Assembly: GCA_028281075.1 (NCBI GenBank)
Contig: JANQKO010000350.1
Coordinates: 1 to 9,401 of the forward strand
DNA length: 9,401 nt
Origin: Alphaproteobacteria bacterium
Lineage (GTDB): Bacteria; Pseudomonadota; Alphaproteobacteria; GCA-2731375
Direction: 5' to 3'
Shown here: in pieces, positions 1 to 8,200 of the stretch
How positions within the stretch are numbered: the stretch's first letter is position 1
Layout of the letters: every line of letters begins with the position of its first letter
The notes under the pieces: model-generated
Database searches by the model: none
What the model saw: only the letters and a program-made list of their open reading frames with translations
What the model was told of the DNA's origin: nothing
Position numbers and translations under genes: made by a program

Positions 1-344
1 CTAAAGCCATGCGCGCCCCGGCCGCAGCCGGACGCCACCTTGGCGCCGCGGTGCCGGCAGACGTTCATGAACGCCCGCGGGACGTTGTCCCGGCCGCGCA
101 CGACCAGGATCGGCACGCCGGAGAAGTCGTCGGTGAAGAAATCGCCCGGCGCCGGCACCCGGCAGCTCAGCCCCAGGTTCAGCGGATGCCGGCGGAACAG
201 CGACTGCCGTTCCCGCGCGAACTGTTCCCGGCAGGTATAGTCCGTCACCGCGTTGCGATAGATCTCGTCGACCATCGCCGTCGTGCCGGCGTCCATGAAG
301 CCGAAGATCTTCCGGGCCTGGCGCACCTGCTCGCTATGTTCCAT
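1..344 (-). CDS. Rieske-type aromatic ring-hydroxylating oxygenase, alpha subunit (N-terminal part, runs off window)
   Basis: Reading the minus strand from the ATG at 344 gives 114 open codons that run off the left edge. The start follows a strong GGAGGAGG ribosome site. Residues about 93-101 read MNVCRHRGA, which carries the first Cys-X-His pair (C96, H98) of a Rieske [2Fe-2S] centre. The preceding segment (PAPGDFFTDDFSGVPILVVR, about 64-83) is typical of the start of the Rieske domain in ring-hydroxylating oxygenase alpha subunits. In this family the Rieske centre passes electrons from a reductase to a mononuclear iron that hydroxylates or demethylates an aromatic or related substrate. The second Cys/His pair and the C-terminal catalytic domain lie outside the window, so the substrate class cannot be told. 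The gene is divergent from the TRAP operon, with 282 bp between starts, so shared control is possible but not shown. The family call is firm; whether the gene is intact is unknown. Confidence 0.88.
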   Translation of the reverse strand, partial: MEHSEQVRQARKIFGFMDAGTTAMVDEIYRNAVTDYTCREQFARERQSLFRRHPLNLGLSCRVPAPGDFFTDDFSGVPILVVRGRDNVPRAFMNVCRHRGAKVASGCGRGAHGF

Positions 345-626
345 CAGCCTCCTCCCGGCCACCGCGCGCCGTATCATGTGCCGTCGCGGCGGTCATATCA
401 ACAAGAAACGAACGCCCGTTAGTTTATCCGAACCCGCCGCGCGCGTCTCCACCGGCGCCGCGACGCCGGCGACCTGGAAACGTTATTGAGCCGCCATCGG
501 CGACGTCAAGCCCGGCGTTCGCGCGCTGGTTGCCGGGCGAACGGGTTTGCCACTAAGCTTTCCGGATACAAGCAAGATCCGTCCACCGCCTGGACGGACG
601 GAACAGGACACAGGGAAGGAAACGAC
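345..626. other. Divergent intergenic region between Rieske oxygenase and dctP
   Basis: This stretch separates two divergent genes and should hold both promoters. No convincing -35/-10 pair was found by eye. It contains a 7-bp inverted repeat GCCCGGC (510-516) / GCCGGGC (532-538). Interleaved with it is a GTTCGC / GCGAAC pair, so the 510-543 segment could fold or bind a dimeric regulator. Apparent coding potential here looks like high-GC shadow. The upstream extension of the dctP frame to 486 lacks any family similarity and would bury the signal peptide. Confidence 0.5.
613..620 (+). promoter_or_regulatory. Ribosome binding site that fixes the GTG start of dctP
   Basis: GGGAAGGA ends 6 nt before the GTG at 627. 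The same frame could start at an ATG at 486, but that would add 47 arginine-rich residues ahead of the signal peptide. This site together with the signal peptide right after the GTG argues for the GTG start. Confidence 0.75.
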
Positions 627-1607
627 GTGAAGCACCGCAAGTCTCTGATCGCGGCGTCGCTGATCGCCGCCGGCATGGCGTCGGTCCCGCTGGCCCCGGC
701 CGGCGCGCTCGAAATCAAGTCCAGCGACGTGCATCCCATGGGCTATCCGACCACGGACGCCATCGCCTACATGGGCGAGTTGCTGAACACCTGGACCGGC
801 GGCCGGATCGGCATCAAGATCTTCCACTCGATGCAGCTCGGCGGCGAGAAGGAGGCGCTCGAGCAGGTCCAGCTCGGCGCCCTCGAGATGACCCGGGTCA
901 GTGTCGGCGTCGTCGGCCCGATCGTCGAGGAATTCAACGCCTTCAACCTGCCCTACTTCTTCCGCAGCGTCGACCACATGCACAAGGTCGTCGACGGCGA
1001 GATCGGCACCGACCTGCTCAACAAGCTGGAGGCCGGCGGCCTGATCGGCCTGGGCTACATGGACGCGGGCTCGCGGTCGTTCTACAACAACGTCCGCCCG
1101 ATCAAGTCGATCGACGACGTCAAGGGCCTGAAGATCCGGGTCATGCAGAACCCGATCTTCATCGAGATGGTCAACGCCATGGGCGGCAACGGCCTGCCGA
1201 TCGCGTTCAACGAGCTCTATACGGCGATGCAGACCGGCGTCGTCGACGGCGCCGAGAACAACCCGCCGTCCTACGAATCCGGCAAGCACTACGAGGTCGC
1301 CAGGTACTACACACTGACCGAGCACCTCATGGTGCCGGAGATCTTCGTGTTCTCGAAGAAGGTCTGGGACACGCTGCCCGCGCTCGACCAGCAGCTTATC
1401 CGCAAGGCCTCGGCGCTCGCCGTCGAGCGCGAGCGCGCGCTCTGGGCCGCCCGCGAGCAGGCGTCCCTCGACAAGCTCCGGGCCCAGGGCTACGAGATCA
1501 TCACCGACATCGACAAGACGCCGTTCATCGAGGCGACGGCGCCGGTGCGCGAGAAGTTCGGCGAGAAGTTCTCCGACCTGATCAAGCGCGCGGCCGCGGT
1601 CGACTAG
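627..1607 (+). CDS. dctP: TRAP transporter periplasmic solute-binding protein (DctP family)
   Basis: The product is 326 aa from the GTG at 627. Residues 1-27 form a classic signal peptide: charged KHRK, hydrophobic LIAASLIAAG, and a likely cleavage after PAGA27. The mature protein matches the DctP family in length and motifs. These include MQLGGEKEALEQVQLGALEM near the N-terminus, GLKIRVMQNPIF with R171 where TRAP proteins carry the arginine that salt-bridges the substrate carboxylate, and FNELYTAMQTGVVDGAENN. The family binds an organic acid in the periplasm and delivers it to the DctQM permease, which is driven by a sodium or proton gradient. The genes for both membrane subunits follow directly. 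The conserved arginine suggests a carboxylate ligand, but the exact substrate is not readable. The symbol is used in the family sense. A strong stem-loop follows the stop codon and may raise the level of this subunit over the permease. Confidence 0.93.
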   Translation: MKHRKSLIAASLIAAGMASVPLAPAGALEIKSSDVHPMGYPTTDAIAYMGELLNTWTGGRIGIKIFHSMQLGGEKEALEQVQLGALEMTRVSVGVVGPIVEEFNAFNLPYFFRSVDHMHKVVDGEIGTDLLNKLEAGGLIGLGYMDAGSRSFYNNVRPIKSIDDVKGLKIRVMQNPIFIEMVNAMGGNGLPIAFNELYTAMQTGVVDGAENNPPSYESGKHYEVARYYTLTEHLMVPEIFVFSKKVWDTLPALDQQLIRKASALAVERERALWAAREQASLDKLRAQGYEIITDIDKTPFIEATAPVREKFGEKFSDLIKRAAAVD

Positions 1608-1633
1608 GCCGCGCGACCGGCAAGGCCGGTTTG

Positions 1634-1665
1634 GCCGGAACGTCATCCGCCGATGACGTTCCGGC
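1634..1665 (+). promoter_or_regulatory. Intercistronic 14-bp perfect stem-loop between dctP and dctQ
   Basis: The arms 1634-1647 (GCCGGAACGTCATC) and 1652-1665 (GATGACGTTCCGGC) are exact reverse complements around the loop CGCC. The hairpin starts 26 nt after the dctP stop. No T-tract follows, so it is a poor classical rho-independent terminator. It is better read as an mRNA-stabilising or partial-attenuation element of the kind found between binding-protein and permease genes. The structure is seen directly; the function is inferred. Confidence 0.8.
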
Positions 1666-1707
1666 GCCCGGCCGCCGCTGGCCGGTCGATCCGCTGACGG
1701 GGGAACG

Positions 1708-2199
1708 ATGCGGGCGCTCTATTCCCGACTGATGGACAAGCTCTATCTGCTCTGCATCGCCATCGCCGTTGTCTCGGTCGTGGTGATGACGGTCCTCATC
1801 GCCGTCGGCGTGTTCACCCGCTACGTGCTGGAGATGGGCGCGTTCTATTCCGAGCCGATCTCGATCTTTCTCGCCATTCAGCTTTCCTTCTACGGCGCCG
1901 CCGCCTGCTACCGCGCCAACGCGCATCTCCGGCTCGAGGTCCTCGTCAACAGGCTGCCGCCGGCGCTCCGGCCGCTACCGGAATACGCCGTGCACGCGCT
2001 GATGGCGGGCATCAGCATCTTCATGGTCATCTACGGCGCCGGGCTCGTGCGGACGACGTTCTTTCAGAGCTATCCCGAGTTCCAGTACATCCGCGTCGGG
2101 CTGGTCTATACGGCGATCCCCATCGCCGGCCTGATCACCTTTCTGTTCGTTGTCGAGAAGGCGTTTGCGCATCGGCAACCGGACGCCGGGGACGGCTAG
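1708..2199 (+). CDS. dctQ: TRAP transporter small permease subunit (DctQ family)
   Basis: This 163-aa protein has four hydrophobic segments at about residues 11-33, 48-68, 91-113 and 131-150, the usual four-helix DctQ topology. FTRYV (about 36-40) after the first helix and AHLRLEVLVNRLP (about 72-84) after the second are family hallmarks. DctQ is the small inner-membrane subunit that pairs with DctM and forms part of the docking surface for the loaded binding protein. The ATG at 1708 is preceded by a GGGGGA-type ribosome site with short spacing. A second ATG at 1732 (MDKLYLL) is a possible alternative start and would lose only eight residues. The gene sits 100 bp after dctP, beyond a stem-loop, and 5 bp before dctM, so it is probably cotranscribed with both. 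Confidence 0.92.
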   Translation: MRALYSRLMDKLYLLCIAIAVVSVVVMTVLIAVGVFTRYVLEMGAFYSEPISIFLAIQLSFYGAAACYRANAHLRLEVLVNRLPPALRPLPEYAVHALMAGISIFMVIYGAGLVRTTFFQSYPEFQYIRVGLVYTAIPIAGLITFLFVVEKAFAHRQPDAGDG

Positions 2200-2204
2200 G
2201 CCGG

Positions 2205-3512
2205 ATGGGCGGCGCCTTCGGTCCGGTTCTGCTGATCGGCAGCCTCTTGTGCCTGATCGCGCTTGGCGTGCCGATCGCCTACGCGCTCGGCATCGCCGCC
2301 CTCATCACGGCCTTCCATATCGGCCTGCCGCTGGAAGCGGTGTTCCTCAAGGTGTCCGACGGCGTCGACAACTTCACCCTGCTGGCGATCCCGTTCTTCG
2401 TCCTGGCCGGCGCGCTGATGGCCGAGGGCGGCATGGCCTGGCGGCTGGTCAACCTGGCGAACGTGTTCGTCGGCTTCGTCCGTGGCGGCCTCGCCATGGT
2501 GAACATCCTGGCCTCGATGTTCTTCGGCGGCATCTCGGGCTCGTCCGTGGCCGATACCTCGTCGATCGGCTCGATCATGATCCCGATGATGAAGCGCCAG
2601 GGCTATGACGACGAATTCGCCGTCAACGTCACCATCACCTCGTCGACCCAGGGCATCGTCATTCCGCCCAGCCACAACGCCGTGATCTTCGCCTACGCGG
2701 CGGGCGGCACGGTGTCGATCGCGCAGCTCTTCGTGGCCGGCGTCATTCCCGGCATGATGATCGGCCTCTCGCTGATGGTGCTGGCCTTCGTCATCTCGGC
2801 CCGGCGCAACTACCCCAAGGGCGAGCTCGTGCCGCTGCGCGACGCCCTGCGGATCTGCTGGGAGGCCATCGCCGGCCTGTTCACCGTGGCCATCATCGTC
2901 GGCGGCGTCGTCGGTGGCATCTTCACGCCCACCGAATCGGCGGCCGTGGCCGTGGTCTGGGCCTTCGTCATCACCATGTTCGTCTACCGCGACCTCAAGT
3001 GGCGGCAACTGCCGCGGATGCTGCACAACGTCGTCAAGACCGTCGCCATGGTGATGATCGTGATCGGCTTCGCCGCCGGCTTCGCCTACCTGATGACGCT
3101 CATGCAGCTCCCGGCCAAGGCGACGTCGCTGCTGCTGTCGCTCTCCGACAACAAGATCATGATCCTGGTGCTGATCAACGTCATGCTGCTGGTGCTCGGC
3201 ACCTTCATGGACATGGCGCCGCTGATCCTGATCTGCACCCCGATCCTGCTGCCGGTGATGACGGCGCTCGGCCTCAGCCCGGTGCATTTCGGCATCATGA
3301 TGATGCTCAACCTGTCGATCGGCCTGGTCACGCCGCCGGTCGGCACGACATTGTTCGTCGGCTGCGCCATCGGCAAGGTGCCGATCGAGCGTGTCTCGCG
3401 CCACCTCTGGCCGTTCTGGATCGCCATGCTGGTGGTGCTGATGCTGGTCACCTACGTGCCGGCGCTGACGCTATGGCTGCCCAGCCTGCTCTATCCCGGC
3501 ATCGACTATTGA
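2205..3512 (+). CDS. dctM: TRAP transporter large permease subunit (DctM family)
   Basis: The 435-aa product is hydrophobic throughout, with the length and helix count typical of DctM. Family motifs appear in order: FTLLAIPFFVLAGALMAEGG (about 57-76), GSSVADTSSIGSIMIP (about 112-127), VIPPSHNAVIFA (about 150-161), FTPTESAAVAVVWAF (about 241-255) and LVTPPVGTTLFVGCAIGKVP (about 375-394). DctM is the ion-coupled transport subunit of the inner membrane and takes substrate from DctP. The ATG lies 5 bp after the dctQ stop, so translational coupling is likely; the ribosome site is weak. The gene is full length, with no frameshift. Its stop codon is only 6 bp from the stop of the opposing tpsB gene, so there is no room for a separate terminator between the two transcription units. 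Confidence 0.95.
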   Translation: MGGAFGPVLLIGSLLCLIALGVPIAYALGIAALITAFHIGLPLEAVFLKVSDGVDNFTLLAIPFFVLAGALMAEGGMAWRLVNLANVFVGFVRGGLAMVNILASMFFGGISGSSVADTSSIGSIMIPMMKRQGYDDEFAVNVTITSSTQGIVIPPSHNAVIFAYAAGGTVSIAQLFVAGVIPGMMIGLSLMVLAFVISARRNYPKGELVPLRDALRICWEAIAGLFTVAIIVGGVVGGIFTPTESAAVAVVWAFVITMFVYRDLKWRQLPRMLHNVVKTVAMVMIVIGFAAGFAYLMTLMQLPAKATSLLLSLSDNKIMILVLINVMLLVLGTFMDMAPLILICTPILLPVMTALGLSPVHFGIMMMLNLSIGLVTPPVGTTLFVGCAIGKVPIERVSRHLWPFWIAMLVVLMLVTYVPALTLWLPSLLYPGIDY

Positions 3513-3518
3513 TCCGGC

Positions 3519-5231
3519 TCACCACTCCGCCCGCAACGAGAAGAACCCCCGCCATTCCCGGTCGCCTTCCGCCTCGACGCGCCGGGTCAGCGGCTTGCCG
3601 GCTTCCAGGCTCCCGCTCAGCCAGTCGGTGACGGCGAAACGCAGGCCGACCCCCGCCGAGGCCAGCGATTCGTCCGCGGCCTGGCCGCGGTTCCAGACCT
3701 TGCCGATATCGTAATAGGCATAAACCTGGAACAGCTCGGCCGGCGGCGACGGCACCGCGTCGACGTCGAGCCGCAGCTCGACCCGGCCGGCCAGCGCGTC
3801 GTCGCCTGTCAATTCGGACGGATCGTAGGCGCGGCCGAAATCGATGCCGCCCAGGCCGAACTCCTCGACCGACAGCAGGGCGTTGGCCGCCTTCTGCCCG
3901 CCGATGCTCAGCGACAGCTCCAGGCCCGGCCGCAGGAAGCCCAGGTCCTGCACCCGCCGCGCGGTCGCCGCCACCTTGAAGAAGTCGCCGCGCCCGTCCG
4001 CCCTGGACAGGTTGGCATCGCCCGCGTCGGACGCGCCGAACACGTTCAGGCCCTGGCTGACCTCGACATCGACCAGGTTCACGCCGGCCCAGGCATCGAC
4101 CAGGTCATAGAGCAGCCGCGCGCGCAGCACCCGCAGGCGGTCCTCGGACAAGGTCTCGGTGCCGAAGATATCGGTCTCGGCGTTCCGCAGGTCGAACTGC
4201 AGCGCCAGCGACAGGTTCTTCCGGCGCGACCGGAGCAGCGGGCGCGCCGCCGACAGGATCAGCGTGGTCGACAGCCCCTCGATCTCCAGGTCCTCCAGGG
4301 CACTGCCGGGCGCCGTGTCGGACCGGCTGGCGAACACCGAAAGCGTCGTCCCCTCGTCGAACAGCGGCTGCTGATAGCTGGCCGACAGATAGGACAGCTC
4401 GCGTTCCGACGTCGTCGGCGCGCCGACATACTGCAGTTGCAGGCGTTCGTGCCTGGACAGCAGCGAGTTCGCGGCCAGCGAGGCCAGATACTGCGAGCGG
4501 CCGAGAAACTTGGTGCCCCGGTTGTCGATCGTGCCGACGGCGTCCAGACGCTTCTCCTCGACCACCAGCGTCATGCTCGCCGCGCCCGGCGTGTCCGGCG
4601 ACGGCAGCAGGACGCTGCGCACCTTGAGGCCGGCGAGGTCGTTCATCAGCAGCAGGTAGCGTTCCAGATCGCGGTTCCGCAGCGGCCGCGACGCGACGAT
4701 CTTCTCGGCATAGGCGGCCAGCAGGCCGCTGCCGCCCCGGGGGGCGCCTTCGATCCGGTAGGCGTCGACGAAGCCTTCGATGACCCGCACCCGGACCACG
4801 CCGCCCTCGATGCGCTGCGCCGGCAGCAATGCCTGTGACAGCACGTAGCCGTCGCCGCGATACCGCGCCGTCACCGCCTGCGCCACCTGGAACAGGCGGT
4901 CGAGCGAGACCTCCCGGCCGATCAGCCCGTCATAGAGCGGGCGAAAGTCGTCGGCGTCATAGACCGTCGCGCCCTCGATCCGCAGCTCGGTCAGGACGAA
5001 GCGGACATCCGACGTGCCCGCCGGCGGCGCCCGCTCGGGCAGTCGCGGCACGTCGGGCGGGGCCGGCCGTGGCGGCAGCGGCGGCGGCTCGAAGCGTTGC
5101 CGGACGCGGCTCGGATCGGCCGACGGCGGCAGCACCTGGGCCACCACCCCGTCAACGGCGGCAAGGAAAGACAGGAACAGGCAGCCGGTCACGATGCCGG
5201 CCGTGCCGCGCGGGGCGCGCCTACTCGACAT
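3519..5231 (-). CDS. ShlB/FhaC/HecB-family two-partner secretion outer-membrane transporter (TpsB)
   Basis: The product is 570 aa. A signal peptide with hydrophobic core IVTGCLFLSFLAAV likely cleaves after VVA31. Residues about 48-70 are proline-rich (EPPPLPPRPAPPDVPRLP). A first POTRA domain follows at about 77-153 (FVLTELRIEGATVY to VVRVRVIEGFV), then a second ShlB-type POTRA at about 155-225, then a beta-barrel to the C-terminus. The chain ends in SLRAEW with a terminal aromatic residue, as expected for BAM-inserted barrels. The motif FGRAYDPSELTGDDALAG (465-482) takes the place of the VRGY loop that inserts in the FhaC barrel; R467 would be the key arginine. TpsB proteins recognise the TPS domain of their partner in the periplasm and thread it to the cell surface. 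Here the partner is the upstream tpsA, whose stop lies inside the first codons of this gene, so the two are probably translationally coupled. No separate promoter was seen. Confidence 0.93.
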   Translation of the reverse strand: MSSRRAPRGTAGIVTGCLFLSFLAAVDGVVAQVLPPSADPSRVRQRFEPPPLPPRPAPPDVPRLPERAPPAGTSDVRFVLTELRIEGATVYDADDFRPLYDGLIGREVSLDRLFQVAQAVTARYRGDGYVLSQALLPAQRIEGGVVRVRVIEGFVDAYRIEGAPRGGSGLLAAYAEKIVASRPLRNRDLERYLLLMNDLAGLKVRSVLLPSPDTPGAASMTLVVEEKRLDAVGTIDNRGTKFLGRSQYLASLAANSLLSRHERLQLQYVGAPTTSERELSYLSASYQQPLFDEGTTLSVFASRSDTAPGSALEDLEIEGLSTTLILSAARPLLRSRRKNLSLALQFDLRNAETDIFGTETLSEDRLRVLRARLLYDLVDAWAGVNLVDVEVSQGLNVFGASDAGDANLSRADGRGDFFKVAATARRVQDLGFLRPGLELSLSIGGQKAANALLSVEEFGLGGIDFGRAYDPSELTGDDALAGRVELRLDVDAVPSPPAELFQVYAYYDIGKVWNRGQAADESLASAGVGLRFAVTDWLSGSLEAGKPLTRRVEAEGDREWRGFFSLRAEW

Positions 5232-8200
5232 CCGGTTGCCCGAACCGGGCGAACAGGTCGTCCGCCTGCAGCGACACCGTGCAGGTCACGCGCGGCACCC
5301 GGCGCGGATCGCAGAGCTCGAAATCGATGACGACGAGGGAGCCGGCGCTCGAATAGGCGCTGGCCGACCCGATATCGTCCGAGACCACGAACGCCGGGAT
5401 GGGAGTCCCGCCCTCGGGACCGGCGGCCGGCGCGATCTGGGCCACGACGTCGGCCGAAAGGCCACCCAGCAAGGTGCCCGGCAGGGCCGCGAACACGGTC
5501 TGGAACTCGACCGGCAGGATGTCGCGGGTCTCGGTCCCCGCGGTCGCCGCGATCGCGCCGCCCGGACCGGAAGCGCCGCCACCCGGTCCGCCCGCGCCGG
5601 GCCCGCCGCCCGGATCGCCACCGCCGCCGGACGTGCCGCCGCCGCCGGCGGACCCGCCACCACCGCCACCGGGTGCGCCACCGCCGCCGGATCCACCACC
5701 GCCCGAGCCACCGCCACCGCCACCGCCACCGCCACCGGGCGATCCGCCGCCCGGATCGACGTTGGTCAGCGCGAACGCGACCGGCGCCAGTGGCCCGGCG
5801 CCAGCGCTCACGGCGAAGGCGCCGGCGCTGTCGTTCGCGGTGACGGCCAGGACGGCGACGCCGTCCGCGTTCGTGGCGACGGTCTGGTTGATGGCCGTGA
5901 CGCCGGCGCCCGAGGCCGGGGCGTCGAACGTCACGCCAATCCCCGGCAGCCGCAGCGGTATGCCGGCCGAGTCGGTGATCTGCGCTTCGAGGTCGTCCGC
6001 GAACGGCGTGCCGATGTCGGTTTGCTGCGGCGTGCCGCCAGCGGCACGCAGCGCGAAGCCGCGCGACTCGAAGGCGCCGATGTCCAGCCCGCCGCCGAAC
6101 ACCCGCTGGAAACCGCGCTGGTCGGTGTCCGGCGGCGCGGCGAATGCCGGGTCCGCGGTATCGATGGCGGGACTGCCGAATGTCAGCGCGTGGGTGAATG
6201 TCGGCCCGCCATTGTCCGCCAGGGGTCCCAGGACGGTGTCGATCGAGCCGGCCAGCACGATGTTTCCGGCGACGGGAAATCCGCCGGCATCGCCGTTCTC
6301 GCCGATCAGGTTGAAGCTGTTCGCGGCGAAGACCACGCCCGATGCCTGTCCCAATTCGTTGAGATTGGCGGCGGCGTTGCCGGCGACGATGCTGTTGTCG
6401 ATCCGCAGTTCGGCTTCGCGGGCGTCGATGGCGCCGCCCCTGTCGACGGCGGCATTGCCGGTGACCGTGCTGTTCGAGATGGCGAGCCGGCCCGGCGTTC
6501 CGGGCCGGCCGACGAGCTGGATGCCACCGCCCTCGTCGCCGGCGGAATTGCCCGAGATCGTGCTGTTCGACACGGTCACCGCGACGTCGATCCCGGTCCG
6601 GCCCTCGGCGAACATGCCGCCGCCGTTGCCGCCGGCCGAATTGCCGGAGATCGTGCTGTTGCGGATCGTCGTGACGGGCGCGGCCAGGCGGCGCCGGGTG
6701 TTGGTGCTGATGCCGCCGCCGTCGTCCGTGGTCGCCGTGTTGTTCGCGATCGTGCTGTTGTCGATGACCAGCGTGCCAGCGGTATTCTCGATGCCGCCGG
6801 CATTGTCGAGGCTGACATTGCCGGTGATCCGGCTCGTGGCGATGGTCATGGCCGCGCCCAGCCCGGCGATGCCGCCGCCGTCCTCGCCGGTCGATTCGTT
6901 GCCCGAGACGTCGGTGCCGGTCATGTCGAGCGCCGCGGACTGGATGCGGATGCCGCCGCCATGGTCGGACGCCCGGTTGCCGGTGACCGACGCGCCGGTC
7001 ACGCGCAGGTCGCCGCGGATGCTGAACAGGCCGCCGCCCTCGTCGCCGGCGGTGTTTCCCGAGATCGTCGTGTTGACGACATCGACCGTCCCGCCGTCAT
7101 TGAAGATCCCGCCGCCGTCGAACGTCGCGGTATTGGCGGCGACCCGGCTGTCGTTCAGCGCCAGCGCCGCCGGCGCCGAGACATGGATGCCGCCGCCGTT
7201 GGCCGCCAGGCCGTCGACCACGGCGAGGTCGTTCAGCGCCACCGCCCCACCGCCGATCCGGAAAACGCCGAAGCCGTTGCCGCCGCTGACGACCGTCGCG
7301 TCGGCACCCTGGCCCTGCAGCACCAGGTCCCGGTCGATGACGATGGTGCTGGAATCGAAAAACGTGCCGGCCGCCAGGGAAAGCGTGGCGCCGCCCGCCG
7401 CCGCGTCCACGCCGTTCTGAATGTAGCCCGCCGGCGACACGTTCACCTGCGAGGCCTGGCCGGTGAGCCGCTGTCCGGCGCCCAGGCGGATCTGCGCGTT
7501 CAGCGTCACGGTCAGGTCGCCGTCGGCGTTCTGGTCGTTCAGCGCCAGGGTATGGGTGTTGGCCTGCGCGCCGGCATCGATCGCCGCGTCGACCTGGATC
7601 AGGGTGTTGGCCGCCAATGTCACGTTGCCCGTGCCCAGCGCCGCAACCACCGCGTCCGCGGCGACGGTATGGCCGCCGGCCGGCGGACCCGTCAGGTCGC
7701 CGCTGCCCGCCGCGGCGACGAACAGGCTGTCGGGATCCAGCAGCCAGGTGCCGGACCGGCCGTTCTCCGCGCCGACATCGACGGTGGCCGTGCGGCCGAC
7801 GCCCAGGCCGCCGGCGCTCGACGTGTCGACGAACCCGCCGGCGCCCGGTCCGGCGCCGCGGGCGGACAGGTCGCCGTCCACGATCGTCGCGGCGGCCGAG
7901 CGGACCGTGATCCGGCCGCCGTCGCCGCCGCGCCCGGACGCGTCCAGGACCGCGCCATCCGCGATCGCCACCCGGCCGCCGTCGACGGCGATGCGGCCGC
8001 CTGTCCGGCCGCCCGCGGACAGGTCGCCCGCGACCGTCACCGCCGTGCCGGGGGCGCCGGCCAGAACGATCGCGCCGCCGTCGGCATGCACCGATGCCAC
8101 CGATACCACGCCGCTGGTGTCGATCACGCTGTCGATGACCCCGCTCGCGGCGGCCGCCGTCAGCTCGCCGATGCCACCGTCGGCCTCCAGGCGGCCGGCA

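Noticed and set aside
486..626. Upstream ATG start for dctP adding 47 residues
   Set aside because: The added residues are basic and would place the signal peptide internally. The GTG at 627 has a good ribosome site and gives a normal signal peptide.
1098..1121. Compared as a possible lipoprotein or LapG-type cleavage signal search across TpsA and DctP
   Set aside because: Neither protein has a lipobox, and no clear TAAG-type protease site was found in the TpsA C-terminal region; the nearest string is ATAGTE.
483..1646. 387-codon open frame on the minus strand opposite dctP
   Set aside because: It is rich in Arg, Asp, Leu and Val with no recognisable motif; the plus strand encodes a full DctP with signal peptide.
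2196..3404. 402-codon open frame on the minus strand opposite dctM
   Set aside because: The translation is a His/Asp/Arg/Gln-rich string produced by reading hydrophobic codons backwards; dctM has all family motifs.
5560..5757. Repeated units considered as a CRISPR or intergenic tandem array
   Set aside because: Units are 3-6 bp, there are no spacers, and the tract is in frame within tpsA as a Gly linker.
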